DNA of 64,000 bases, from the NCBI GenBank assembly GCA_965203565.1, contig OZ241896.1:2604001-2668000 (forward strand), written 5' to 3'. The notes under the pieces were generated by a model. That model did no database searches. It had not been told where the DNA came from and saw only the letters and a list, made by a program, of their open reading frames with translations. Positions 16,516 through 24,208 of this stretch are shown here, piece by piece (the stretch's first letter is position 1; every line of letters begins with the position of its first letter). Both the position numbers and the translations under genes were made by a program. Origin of the DNA: JAAXGX01 sp965203565 (lineage in GTDB: Bacteria; Acidobacteriota; Vicinamibacteria; Vicinamibacterales; UBA8438).

Positions 16516-16923
16516 TCAGCCCAGGATGATGAACGCCACCGCCGCCGACGCCGCCGCCCAGCCGGCATAGTGCGCGCCCGCGATGACGCGGTCCGGGACG
16601 CGCCGGCCGCCCAGGCGGACCATCATCGTCGTCGGGACGGCCTGAAACCAGGTGACGGCGTGAAACAGCACCGCCGCGAACGCGACCGCGCTGAAGGCGA
16701 TGCACGCGGGCGTGGCCAGCCGCTCGGCGAACGCCGCGTACGCCGCCGGCCCCTCGGCCAGCGCCCGCACGAGCAGCAGCGTCAGCACGGCGAACGCGCC
16801 GACGAAGACGCAGGTCAGCTCGCGGACGATGAAGCTGAAGTACGGGCCGCGCGCCAGCCACCACCAGAACGGCATCGGGCGGCGGTACGGCTTCGGTCCG
16901 CCGGGCGAACCCAGACTGCTCAC
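16516..16923 (-). CDS. frdC: fumarate reductase membrane subunit C
   Basis: 135 residues from a GTG whose GTGA overlaps the frdB stop. KPYRRPMPFWWW at residues 11-22 is the FrdC N-terminal signature, then three membrane spans. ALFHAVTWF-like residues (LFHAVTWFQAVPTTM, 86-100) match the family's conserved helix. It forms the quinol site with FrdD. The frdD start is 14 bases downstream. Confidence 0.93.
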   Translation of the reverse strand: MSSLGSPGGPKPYRRPMPFWWWLARGPYFSFIVRELTCVFVGAFAVLTLLLVRALAEGPAAYAAFAERLATPACIAFSAVAFAAVLFHAVTWFQAVPTTMMVRLGGRRVPDRVIAGAHYAGWAAASAAVAFIILG

Positions 16924-17666
16924 CGGGCGCCCCACGGCAGCAGGAACGACTTCAGCCAGTCGGTCGCGCTGGCCATCTTGTAGAGCTGGATCGCGCCGGC
17001 CGGGTCGACGTTCTTCGGACAGACCTTCGTGCACTCGCCGACGAAGGTGCAGCCCCAGAGCCCCTCGTGCTCGTTGAGGATCTCCATCCGTTCGGCGGCG
17101 CCCTCGTCCCGCGAGTCGAGGTTGTAGCGCTGGGCGAGCGCGATGGCGGCCGGCCCGGTGAACCCGGGTTCGAGCCCGACGACCGGGCAGGCGGAGTAGC
17201 AGAGCATGCAGTTGATGCACATGCTGAACTGCTTGTACACGTCGAGCTCCTCCGGCGTCTGGCGGTACTCGGCGGCGGTGGCCGCCTCCACGTCGTCCCG
17301 GACGATCCACGGCTTGACGCTCGACAGCTTCCCCAGGAAGCTGGTGACGTCGACCACCAGGTCCCGCACGACGGGGAAGAACTGGAGCGGCTCGATCCGC
17401 ATCGGCTCCGACGGATCGTAGTCGGTCAGCGGGACGGCGCAGGTCAGCTTCGGGACGCCGTTGACCATCATCCCGCAACTGCCGCACACCCCCATCCGGC
17501 ACGACCAGCGGAACGTCAGCGAGCCGTCGATCTCGTTCTTGACGTGGTTCAGCGCGTCGAGGACGACCCAGTCCTTCCTGTACGGCGCCTCGTACGACTG
17601 CAGCGTCGGCTCCGACTCCTGCTCCGGCCGGTACCGGGAAACCGTCAGCGTGATCGTCTCCGCCAT
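16920..17666 (-). CDS. frdB: fumarate reductase iron-sulfur subunit
   Basis: 248 residues carrying three clusters that pass electrons from quinol to the flavoprotein: [2Fe-2S] at Cys56, 61, 64 and 76 (CRMGVCGSCGMM), and the [4Fe-4S] and [3Fe-4S] ligands at Cys150, 153, 156, 160 and Cys206, 212, 216 (CINCMLCYSACP, ECTKVCPKN). Length and spacing are normal for FrdB/SdhB. It sits 4 bases after frdA and overlaps frdC. Confidence 0.96.
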   Translation of the reverse strand: MAETITLTVSRYRPEQESEPTLQSYEAPYRKDWVVLDALNHVKNEIDGSLTFRWSCRMGVCGSCGMMVNGVPKLTCAVPLTDYDPSEPMRIEPLQFFPVVRDLVVDVTSFLGKLSSVKPWIVRDDVEAATAAEYRQTPEELDVYKQFSMCINCMLCYSACPVVGLEPGFTGPAAIALAQRYNLDSRDEGAAERMEILNEHEGLWGCTFVGECTKVCPKNVDPAGAIQLYKMASATDWLKSFLLPWGAR

Positions 17667-17670
17667 GTCG

Positions 17671-19410
17671 CTACCTTCCGTAGACCCGGTCGCCCGGCGG
17701 CCATCGGGTGATCGTCACCGGAAGCGGCTCGATCCGCGCCGAGCCGTCCTCAGCGCGATGCGCGAGCGAATGCGCCAGAAACCGCTCGTCGTCCCGGTCG
17801 GGATAGTCGGTGCGCTGGTGGGCGCCGCGCGATTCGTTCCGCTGCAGGGCCGACCGCAGGATCACCTCCGCCAGCTCGAGCATGTATTCGAGCTCGAGCG
17901 CCGAGACCAGCTCGGTGTTGAACGTCGTGCTGCGGTCGTCGAGCTTCAGGCGGCGGGCGCGCTCGCGCAGCCCGCCGATCGTCCCGGCTCCGGCCTCTAT
18001 CGCCGCGGCCGACCGGTAGATGCCGGCGCTCTCCTCCATCGCCGCCTGCATCTCGGTGCGGACGGCGGCTATCCGCTCCGTCCCGTCCGACCGGCCGCGC
18101 AGCGCGCCGATCCGCCGCTCTTCGTCCCGCGCCTGCGCGTCGAGCGCCGGGCCGGCCGGTCCCGCCCGGTCCGTGAACTCGGCGGCGGCCCGCCCCGCGC
18201 GGGCGCCGAACACGAGGCACTCGGTCAGCGAATTCGACCCGAGGCGGTTGGCGCCGTTCAGGCTCACGCACGCCGCTTCGCCCGCCGCGTACAGCCCCGC
18301 GATAGGCGTGGCGCCGTCGATGTCGGTATGCACGCCGCCCATGACGTAATGGACGACCGGCCGCACCGGGATCATCTCGCGCACCGGGTCGAGGTTGGCG
18401 TACTTCAGGCAGAGCTCCCGCACGAACGGGAGCTTCCCGTCGATCTCCTTCTCGCCGATCTGGCGGATGTCGAGGTTGACGTAATGGCCGTACGGCCCCT
18501 CGATCGTCCGGCCCCGCTCCTGCTCCTTGACGAACGCCTGCGACAGCCGGTCGCGGGGTCCGAGCTCCATCGACCGCAGGACCGGCTTCGGCTCCGGCTT
18601 GCCGAGGTCGTAGTCCTGCAGGTACCGGCGCCCGTCCTTGTTCACCAGCCAGCCGCCTTCGGCCCGCGCCGCCTCGGTGATCAGGATCCCGGTGGCCGGG
18701 AGGCCGGTGGGGTGGTACTGGATGAACTCCATGTCCTTGAGCGGCGCGCCCGCCCGGTATGCGAGCGCCATCCCGTCGCCGTTCTTGATGTTCGCGTTGG
18801 TGGTGAACGGGAAGATCTTGCCGCAGCCGCCCGTGCACAGGATCACGGCCTTCGCGGCGATGGCGTGGACTTCGCCGGTGGCGAGCTCGATGGCCGTGAC
18901 GCCCCGGCACCGTCCGTCGTCGACCAGGAGCTTGCTGACGAACCACTCGTCGTACCGCTTGACGCTCCTGTACTTGAGCGACGTCTGGAACAGCGTGTGG
19001 AGCATGTGGAAGCCGGTCTTGTCGGCGGCGAACCAAGTCCGCTTCACCTTCATCCCGCCGAACGGCCGGACCGCCACCGCGCCGTCCGGCTCGCGGCTCC
19101 ACGGGCAGCCCCAGTGCTCGAGCTGCGTCATTTCGAGCGGCGCCTCCGCGACGAACGCCTCGACCACGTCCTGGTCGCACAGCCAGTCCGCGCCGGAGAC
19201 GGTGTCGTAGGCGTGCGCGTCGGTGCTGTCCTCGTCCTTGATGACCGCCGCCGCGCCCCCTTCGGCGGCGACCGTGTGGCTCCGCATCGGATAGACCTTC
19301 GACACGACCGCCACGTCCAGGTCGGGCCGGGCTTCGGCCGCCGCGATGCTCGCCCGCAGGCCGGCCCCACCGCCGCCGACGATCAGCAGGTCACAGGAGT
19401 GCCGCGCCAT
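17671..19410 (-). CDS. frdA: fumarate reductase flavoprotein subunit
   Basis: 579 residues. FAD-binding motif VGGGGAGLRA (11-20) and the covalent FAD attachment His45 in RSHTVAAEGG are present, as are the substrate-binding HPTG (FIQYHPTGLPATG) and the catalytic RAEGGWLVN block. It interconverts fumarate and succinate. Gene order A-B-C-D and the FrdC/FrdD-type anchors favour quinol:fumarate reductase over succinate dehydrogenase, but direction in the cell cannot be read from sequence. Confidence 0.95.
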   Translation of the reverse strand: MARHSCDLLIVGGGGAGLRASIAAAEARPDLDVAVVSKVYPMRSHTVAAEGGAAAVIKDEDSTDAHAYDTVSGADWLCDQDVVEAFVAEAPLEMTQLEHWGCPWSREPDGAVAVRPFGGMKVKRTWFAADKTGFHMLHTLFQTSLKYRSVKRYDEWFVSKLLVDDGRCRGVTAIELATGEVHAIAAKAVILCTGGCGKIFPFTTNANIKNGDGMALAYRAGAPLKDMEFIQYHPTGLPATGILITEAARAEGGWLVNKDGRRYLQDYDLGKPEPKPVLRSMELGPRDRLSQAFVKEQERGRTIEGPYGHYVNLDIRQIGEKEIDGKLPFVRELCLKYANLDPVREMIPVRPVVHYVMGGVHTDIDGATPIAGLYAAGEAACVSLNGANRLGSNSLTECLVFGARAGRAAAEFTDRAGPAGPALDAQARDEERRIGALRGRSDGTERIAAVRTEMQAAMEESAGIYRSAAAIEAGAGTIGGLRERARRLKLDDRSTTFNTELVSALELEYMLELAEVILRSALQRNESRGAHQRTDYPDRDDERFLAHSLAHRAEDGSARIEPLPVTITRWPPGDRVYGR

Positions 19411-19475
19411 TCAGCCCGACAGGATAGTGCAGGCGGCTGCGGCGCATCAAGCGAGGCGCGACGGCAGGCCGGGCG

Positions 19476-19964
19476 TCAGGAGGCCGGGCGCTTCCGGCCG
19501 CGCGGCGGCTTCCTCCTCCGGTGGGCGCGCGCCCGCGCGCTCAGCGCCTTCAGCTCGTCCTCCGCCCCGACGACGAGCAGCGGCTGCTCCGACGCGCCCA
19601 GCAGGTTGAAGAACTCGCCGGCCGGCGTCCGGGCGTAGATCTCCTTCCCGTCGGTCAGCAGCGTCACCGGGCCGCCGTCGCCGAGCGCGTCGTACAGCCG
19701 GACGCCGAACCGCCGCCGGAGCGTCTCCAGCACCGTCCGGATCTTCCGGACGGTGAACCCGCGGCGGCGCAGGTTCGCCAGGACGAGCAGCTCGTACAGG
19801 TCGACCGGCGAGTAGCGGCGCTCGGTGAACCCGCCCGCCGCCGTCCGCCGCGACGCCACCGCCGCCGACAGCAGCCTGCGCGCGTCCCACCACTGAAGCT
19901 GCCGCGCCGACAGTCCGGTCAGCGCCGCGACGTCGCGCGCGCTGTAGCTGTGCTTGAGCTTCAT
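19476..19964 (-). CDS. MerR-family transcriptional regulator
   Basis: 162 residues. An N-terminal winged helix with the MerR pattern (YSARDVAALTGLSARQLQWW, 7-26) and RRYSPVDLYELLVLANLRRRG is followed by a dimerisation helix (RKIRTVLETLRRRFG) and a short C-terminal domain of about 70 residues ending in a basic tail. No cysteine metal-binding loop is visible, so the signal is unknown. It is transcribed toward frdA on the same strand, with 65 bases between, so it could regulate another locus. Confidence 0.88.
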   Translation of the reverse strand: MKLKHSYSARDVAALTGLSARQLQWWDARRLLSAAVASRRTAAGGFTERRYSPVDLYELLVLANLRRRGFTVRKIRTVLETLRRRFGVRLYDALGDGGPVTLLTDGKEIYARTPAGEFFNLLGASEQPLLVVGAEDELKALSARARAHRRRKPPRGRKRPAS

Positions 19965-19984
19965 GCAGCCCTGCCCCGCTCAAC

Positions 19985-20140
19985 AGCCCGTGGCAAAATC
20001 CCCGCTGCATTCGACGGGCGCTGCATCCCGGCTGAACTGCGTTGTTCGTCGGTCGAATATGGCCAATATGCTCCCTCCTCACGCCTTGTCAGCCGGGCGC
20101 CCCGCCCGTCTCGGTGCGACGCGGGGTTTTACCACGGGCT
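19985..20140 (-). repeat. 156-bp dispersed element, copy B (full, inverted)
   Basis: Inverted relative to copy A, with diverged but recognisable ends (AGCCCGTGGCAAAA and TTTTACCACGGGCT). It ends one base before the vapC stop codon at 20142-20144. It is the most diverged full copy. Confidence 0.8.
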
Positions 20141-20141
20141 G

Positions 20142-20582
20142 TCAAGGCAGCGCCGGAATGACGTGGAGGGCGGCGGCTCCGCCATCGATCAATCCGGCCG
20201 GCACGGCGCTGTCCAGCGTCGCGAACTGCACGCCGTGGCGAGCCGCAAGGGCAAGCAGGTAGAGATCCGCCAGTTGTTTCGGGGAAACGCCGGACAGCGA
20301 TCCGAACGTCCGGGCGCGCGCCGTTGAAATATCGGCCGGCAGAAACCGGTGGGACGGCAAGGCCGACAGATGCCGCAACTCGATGAGCGCCTCGCCCGGC
20401 GAGCCTGGACCGCCCGGATAGTCGGGATGCCCGTAGATGCGGAGAAACCCGTTTTCGGTCAGCGGGCAAGTGCAAAAGGAGGCGTCCGGCCACCCGGATT
20501 CCCAGCGGCGACAGCGCTCGTGATGTTCGTGGCGTGAATCCGCTCGCGCGATCAGGACGTTCACGTCGAGCAGAAACCCCAC
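20142..20582 (-). CDS. vapC: VapC-like PIN-domain ribonuclease toxin
   Basis: 146 residues from a GTG. The PIN fold carries acidic metal ligands: Asp6 in LLDVNVLIA, a mid-protein Glu in TENGFLRI, and Asp residues in KQLADLYLLALA and ATLDSAVP. PIN toxins of this subgroup (the TA_VapC with the LTENGFLRI phrase) cleave RNA, often tRNA or rRNA. It begins 3 bases after the antitoxin gene. The stop codon abuts element copy B, so the 3' end may have been remodelled. Confidence 0.9.
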   Translation of the reverse strand: MGFLLDVNVLIARADSRHEHHERCRRWESGWPDASFCTCPLTENGFLRIYGHPDYPGGPGSPGEALIELRHLSALPSHRFLPADISTARARTFGSLSGVSPKQLADLYLLALAARHGVQFATLDSAVPAGLIDGGAAALHVIPALP

Positions 20583-20585
20583 GAG

Positions 20586-20852
20586 TCAGACGCCTTCCCG
20601 CTGCCGCAGCCGATTCACGAACTCGTCCGTAACGACCGTGGCGTCGCCGCGTTTTCTCTTGAGCACCGGCCACCCCCGTTCGTCGATCTCGAACCGTTCC
20701 CGCCGCGGCGGCCCGCCGCGCGACCCACTGGTTCGCGCAAGCGATTCCGCCAGCGCTCTCAACAGGAGTTCGCGCAACGTCGTACCTTCCTCCGCCGCTC
20801 GAATCCTCACCTGCCGGTGGAGAGCGTCCGGAATGTCGACCGTCGTCTTCAT
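20586..20852 (-). CDS. vapB: ribbon-helix-helix antitoxin of the VapB/CopG type
   Basis: 88 residues. The N-terminal MKTTVDIPDALHRQVRIRA is a standard ribbon-helix-helix DNA-binding start, followed by helix 2 (TLRELLLRALAE). The C-terminal half is charged and should wrap the PIN toxin encoded 3 bases downstream. Autoregulation is typical of this family; an AT-rich stretch (about 20860-20890) upstream is the likely promoter. Confidence 0.9.
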   Translation of the reverse strand: MKTTVDIPDALHRQVRIRAAEEGTTLRELLLRALAESLARTSGSRGGPPRRERFEIDERGWPVLKRKRGDATVVTDEFVNRLRQREGV

Positions 20853-20890
20853 GACGTGCAGTATCCCCGTCTATACATAGATATGTCAAC

Positions 20891-21016
20891 AACCCGAAGT
20901 GGAACCCCGCGGGCGCCAAGAGCGGCGAGGCGCCCGCCTGACAAGGTGTGAGGAGGGTGCATATTGGGCATCGCAACCGACGAACAACGCCGTCAGGCGG
21001 GATGCATCACTGCTCA
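20891..21016 (+). repeat. 156-bp dispersed element, copy C (right end missing)
   Basis: It matches copy A from its left end (AACCCGAAGTGGAACCCCGC) through the internal GTCAGGCGGGATGCATC block, then diverges at about 21016. With inverted copy B it brackets the vapBC module. Confidence 0.8.
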
Positions 21017-21412
21017 AGGAACTTGACGAGTTGGCCGAGTGTGCGGTTGGGAGCGCCAACCACGTCCGGCGCCGTCGCTTCCACGGCGGCGGTCGCATGG
21101 TGAACCGCACCGGTGACGTCTGGGGCTGGACGCCGCGACATGTCCCGAATTGCTTCGCGCATCTCGTTCGCGGCGCTTGATCATATGCCGGATAATTTCG
21201 TCTCGAATATTTGGAATTTCGCCCCAGTTCCCTGGATCAGGCGAAACGAGTAGCGTTTGGCAGACGACTTCTCTTATATTCGAATAACTCATGCCCAGTC
21301 TACTGGCGAGCATAGGCACAGCACTGCGCAGAGCTGGAGGCGCTTCTTCCCGGACGACAATCTCCGCGTCGTTCAGGCGGTATCCGAGTCGGTCAGAAAA
21401 CGACTCACACAT
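21014..21412 (-). CDS. hypothetical protein, probably a truncated N-terminal fragment
   Basis: 132 residues from the ATG at 21412. Residues 1-80 (CESFSDRLGYRL start, then DAEIVVREEAPPALRSAV and SPDPGNWGEIPNIRDEI) look like a real folded domain and remind me of short N-terminal domains seen in abortive-infection-type proteins, but I cannot name the family safely. After about residue 83 the sequence becomes basic and low-complexity and runs into element copy C. The C-terminus therefore looks lost or replaced. Treat it as a remnant. Confidence 0.4.
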   Translation of the reverse strand: MCESFSDRLGYRLNDAEIVVREEAPPALRSAVPMLASRLGMSYSNIREVVCQTLLVSPDPGNWGEIPNIRDEIIRHMIKRRERDARSNSGHVAASSPRRHRCGSPCDRRRGSDGAGRGWRSQPHTRPTRQVP

Positions 21413-21523
21413 GATCACCGGCTCTTCTTGTCCTGGCTACGGGAACGCGCTGGCAAGGCCTCGGGAACCGCTCCTGGGGTTCTTCACCTGCACTACGTCT
21501 CGTTTTACACAGCGATGCTTTGC

Positions 21524-21679
21524 AGCCCGTGGTGGAACCCCGCGTCGCACCGAGAGCGGCGAAGCGCCCGCCTGACAAGGCGTGAGGAGGGCGCATATTG
21601 GGCATACGCAACCGACGAACAACGCCGTCAGGCGGGATGCATCGCTGCTCGAATGCAGCGGGGACTTTCACCACGGGCT
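21524..21679 (+). repeat. 156-bp dispersed element, copy D (full)
   Basis: Nearly base-for-base the same as copy A, with both terminal inverted repeats intact. It lies between the truncated hypothetical gene and thiO. The 190 bases between it and thiO hold nothing I recognise. Confidence 0.88.
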
Positions 21680-21873
21680 GTTTGGAAGTCATTCCCCTTC
21701 CCGGTCACATGCAGAGAAAGCGCGCGGCGACGGTCCGGTCGCGACGCCAGACGGGCCGAGGCCGATCGCCATGACGATTACTGTATCACCGCGAGTCTCT
21801 TCCAACGACAAATGAGCCTGAACGGGGCCGTGTCGCGCCTGTTTCAAGGCTCCGGAATGACGGCGGGAGCCTG

Positions 21874-22989
21874 TCAGGCGCCGGCGAAACGGGCCGGCGT
21901 CGTGACCTCCAGCGCCGGGTCGACCGCGTCGTCCAGGATCAGGCCGGCGACGAGCGCGGCGGTCAGCGGGGCGAGCAGGATGCCGTTCCGGTAATGGCCG
22001 GTGGCGTACACCAGCCCCGGCAGCCGCGCCGACGGCCCGATCACGGGGAGCTCGTCCGGCGTGGCGGGACGCAGGCCGACCCGCGCCTCGTGGAACCACG
22101 CCGCGCCGACCGCCGGGACCATCCGCTGCGCCGTGTCGAGCAGCTCCCGCACGCCGGCCACGGTGACCCGCTCGTCGAACCCGACGTCCTCGACCGTCGC
22201 GCCCGCCAGCACCGAGCCGTCGGTCCACGGGACCAGGTAGCACCGCGACGCCCAGACGACGCGCGCCAGACGGGGCGCCGTCCAGCCGAGGCGCAGCAAC
22301 TGGCCCCGGACCGGACGCACCGGGACGGCTTCGGCGCCGTCCACCTCCACCTGGCCCGACCAGCTTCCGGCCGCCAGCACCACCCGGCCGCACGCCGTGG
22401 CGTCCCCTCCGGTCTCGACGTCGAGCCCCGCGCCCCGCCGCACCACCCGGGCGACCGCCGTCGCGGGAACGAACGCCACCCCGTGCGCCACCGCCGCGCG
22501 CTGCAGCGCCGCGGCCAGATCGGTCGCGCCGACGAAGCCGTGCGAACGCACCAGCAAGCCGCCGACGACCCCGCCGGCAAGTTGCGGCTCGGCCTCCCGC
22601 ACGGCCGCCGCGTCGAGCAGCTCGACCGGGACGCCGCGCGCCCGCCACGCGCGCCCGGCCGCCTCCAGGCGGGAAAGGCCGGCGCCGTCCGCCGCGATCT
22701 CGAGCGTGCCGTTCCGGGCGTACTCGACGGCCGCGCCGGAGTCCTCCACGACCCGGGCGACGAATTCGTCGTACAGGTCGAGGCTGCGCGCGCCGAGATC
22801 GACCAGCGGCAGTCCTGCGTGCGCTTCGAGGTGCGGCGCCAGCACTCCGGCCGACGCCTGCGTGGCGCCCCGGCCGACGTCGCGGCGCTCGATCACCCGC
22901 ACGCGGGCGCCGCGGCGCGCCAGCTCGTACGCCGCCGCGCAGCCGACGATGCCGGCCCCGACGACCACCACGTCGGAGGTCTGCGCCAC
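21874..22989 (-). CDS. thiO: glycine oxidase ThiO
   Basis: 371 residues from a GTG. An N-terminal FAD motif (VVVGAGIVGCAAAYELARRG) with ATQASAGVLAPHLEA, the DAO-family ThiO signature, and a C-terminal FAD loop (RVGLRPATPDELPVIG, then GHYRNGILLAPLT). It oxidises glycine to dehydroglycine for the thiazole ring of thiamine. No thiG or thiS is adjacent. The Na/Pi symporter gene ends 6 bases upstream, so the two are probably cotranscribed. Confidence 0.93.
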   Translation of the reverse strand: MAQTSDVVVVGAGIVGCAAAYELARRGARVRVIERRDVGRGATQASAGVLAPHLEAHAGLPLVDLGARSLDLYDEFVARVVEDSGAAVEYARNGTLEIAADGAGLSRLEAAGRAWRARGVPVELLDAAAVREAEPQLAGGVVGGLLVRSHGFVGATDLAAALQRAAVAHGVAFVPATAVARVVRRGAGLDVETGGDATACGRVVLAAGSWSGQVEVDGAEAVPVRPVRGQLLRLGWTAPRLARVVWASRCYLVPWTDGSVLAGATVEDVGFDERVTVAGVRELLDTAQRMVPAVGAAWFHEARVGLRPATPDELPVIGPSARLPGLVYATGHYRNGILLAPLTAALVAGLILDDAVDPALEVTTPARFAGA

Positions 22990-22995
22990 GTCACG

Positions 22996-24156
22996 TCAGG
23001 GCAGCCACCGCGCCACCGCGATGCAGAGGCTCGGCAGGCCGTAGAACAGCAGCGCCACCCACACGATGGTCAGCTTCCGCGACCGGAGGGCCAGCCGCGT
23101 GACGCCGCGGGCCACGGCGAGCGGCGCCCGCCGGACCCGCCGCACCGGATAGATGATGGCCAGTCCGGCCAAGTTGAACAGCAGGTGGACCAGGGCGATC
23201 TGGAGGCCGGCGGCGGCGTTCGGCCCCGACACCGCCATCGCCGCGAGGAGCGCCGTGAAGGTGGTGCCGATGTTCGCGCCTATCGTGACCGGGAACGCCT
23301 GCTCCAGCTTCAGCAGGCCGGCGCCGCCGAGCGGCACCAGCACCGAGGTGGTGATGGAGCTCGACTGCACCATCGCCGTGACCAGGGCGCCGACCAGGAT
23401 CGCGACCGCCGCGCTCCGTCCCAGCGCCTCGTTCACCGTGCTCTCCACCCGGGTGTGGAGCGCCGTCCGCAGCACCTTCACCAGCAGGAACAGCGCGAAG
23501 AAGATCAGCAGTCCGCTGACCGCGATCTGGAAGACCGCGCCCCCCTCGGGCGCCGCGGACAGACGGCCGGCCAGCGCGACGAACGGCGCGAACCCGGCGG
23601 TCAGCGCCGCGTCGAGCGGACTCTCGTACTCGACGCCGCCGACGCCGCCGAGCCGCCCCGCCAGCCAGACCGCGGTCCGGCGGAGCAGTCCGGTCGCCAT
23701 CTCGAACGGCAGCAGAACCAGGACGGCGAAGTAGTTGAACGTGTCGTGGCAGATGGCGACCGGAAACGCCCGCTCGAACTCGTCCCGGCGTCCGAGGTGC
23801 GCCAGCGAGACGACGGTGGCGGTGACCGTGGTGCCGATGTTCGCCCCCATCACCATCGGAATGGCGTTGGCGAGCGGCAGCGGGTTCTCCGGCGCCGCCA
23901 CCAGCGCGACGATCATCGAGGTGGTGACCGACGAGCTCTGGACGATGGTGGTGGCCAGCAGGCCGACCAGCAGGCCGACGAACGGGTTCTCCGTCGCCGC
24001 GAAGAACCCGCCGATCAGGTCCTCCCCGAGCAGCCGGAATCCGGAGCCGAGCCCCTTGACGCCGATCAGGAATATGAACAGAAGCGCCGCCGCCGCCGCC
24101 GCGCGAGGGAGCAGGGCGGGCGTCGAGCCCTCGGACGGTGGCGCGGGGGCAGCCAA
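22996..24156 (-). CDS. Na+/phosphate symporter family membrane protein
   Basis: 386 residues from a TTG, with about eight to nine hydrophobic spans. The two-fold repeat of the Na/Pi cotransporter family is plain: TTIVQSSSVTTSMIVAL near residue 69 and TAMVQSSSITTSVLVPL near residue 260, each followed by a MGANIGTTVTA/IGANIGTTFTA block. It should move phosphate with sodium. It lacks the PhoU-like C-terminal domain found in some bacterial members. Confidence 0.92.
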   Translation of the reverse strand: MAAPAPPSEGSTPALLPRAAAAAALLFIFLIGVKGLGSGFRLLGEDLIGGFFAATENPFVGLLVGLLATTIVQSSSVTTSMIVALVAAPENPLPLANAIPMVMGANIGTTVTATVVSLAHLGRRDEFERAFPVAICHDTFNYFAVLVLLPFEMATGLLRRTAVWLAGRLGGVGGVEYESPLDAALTAGFAPFVALAGRLSAAPEGGAVFQIAVSGLLIFFALFLLVKVLRTALHTRVESTVNEALGRSAAVAILVGALVTAMVQSSSITTSVLVPLGGAGLLKLEQAFPVTIGANIGTTFTALLAAMAVSGPNAAAGLQIALVHLLFNLAGLAIIYPVRRVRRAPLAVARGVTRLALRSRKLTIVWVALLFYGLPSLCIAVARWLP

Positions 24157-24208
24157 GCGACAGCGATTCTACATCAGGCCGTCGCCGGACGGCTGACGCG
24201 GGCGCCCG

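Noticed and set aside
3761..21679. CRISPR array
   Set aside because: The repeats are 156 bp, dispersed by kilobases and lie in both orientations, with no regular spacers.
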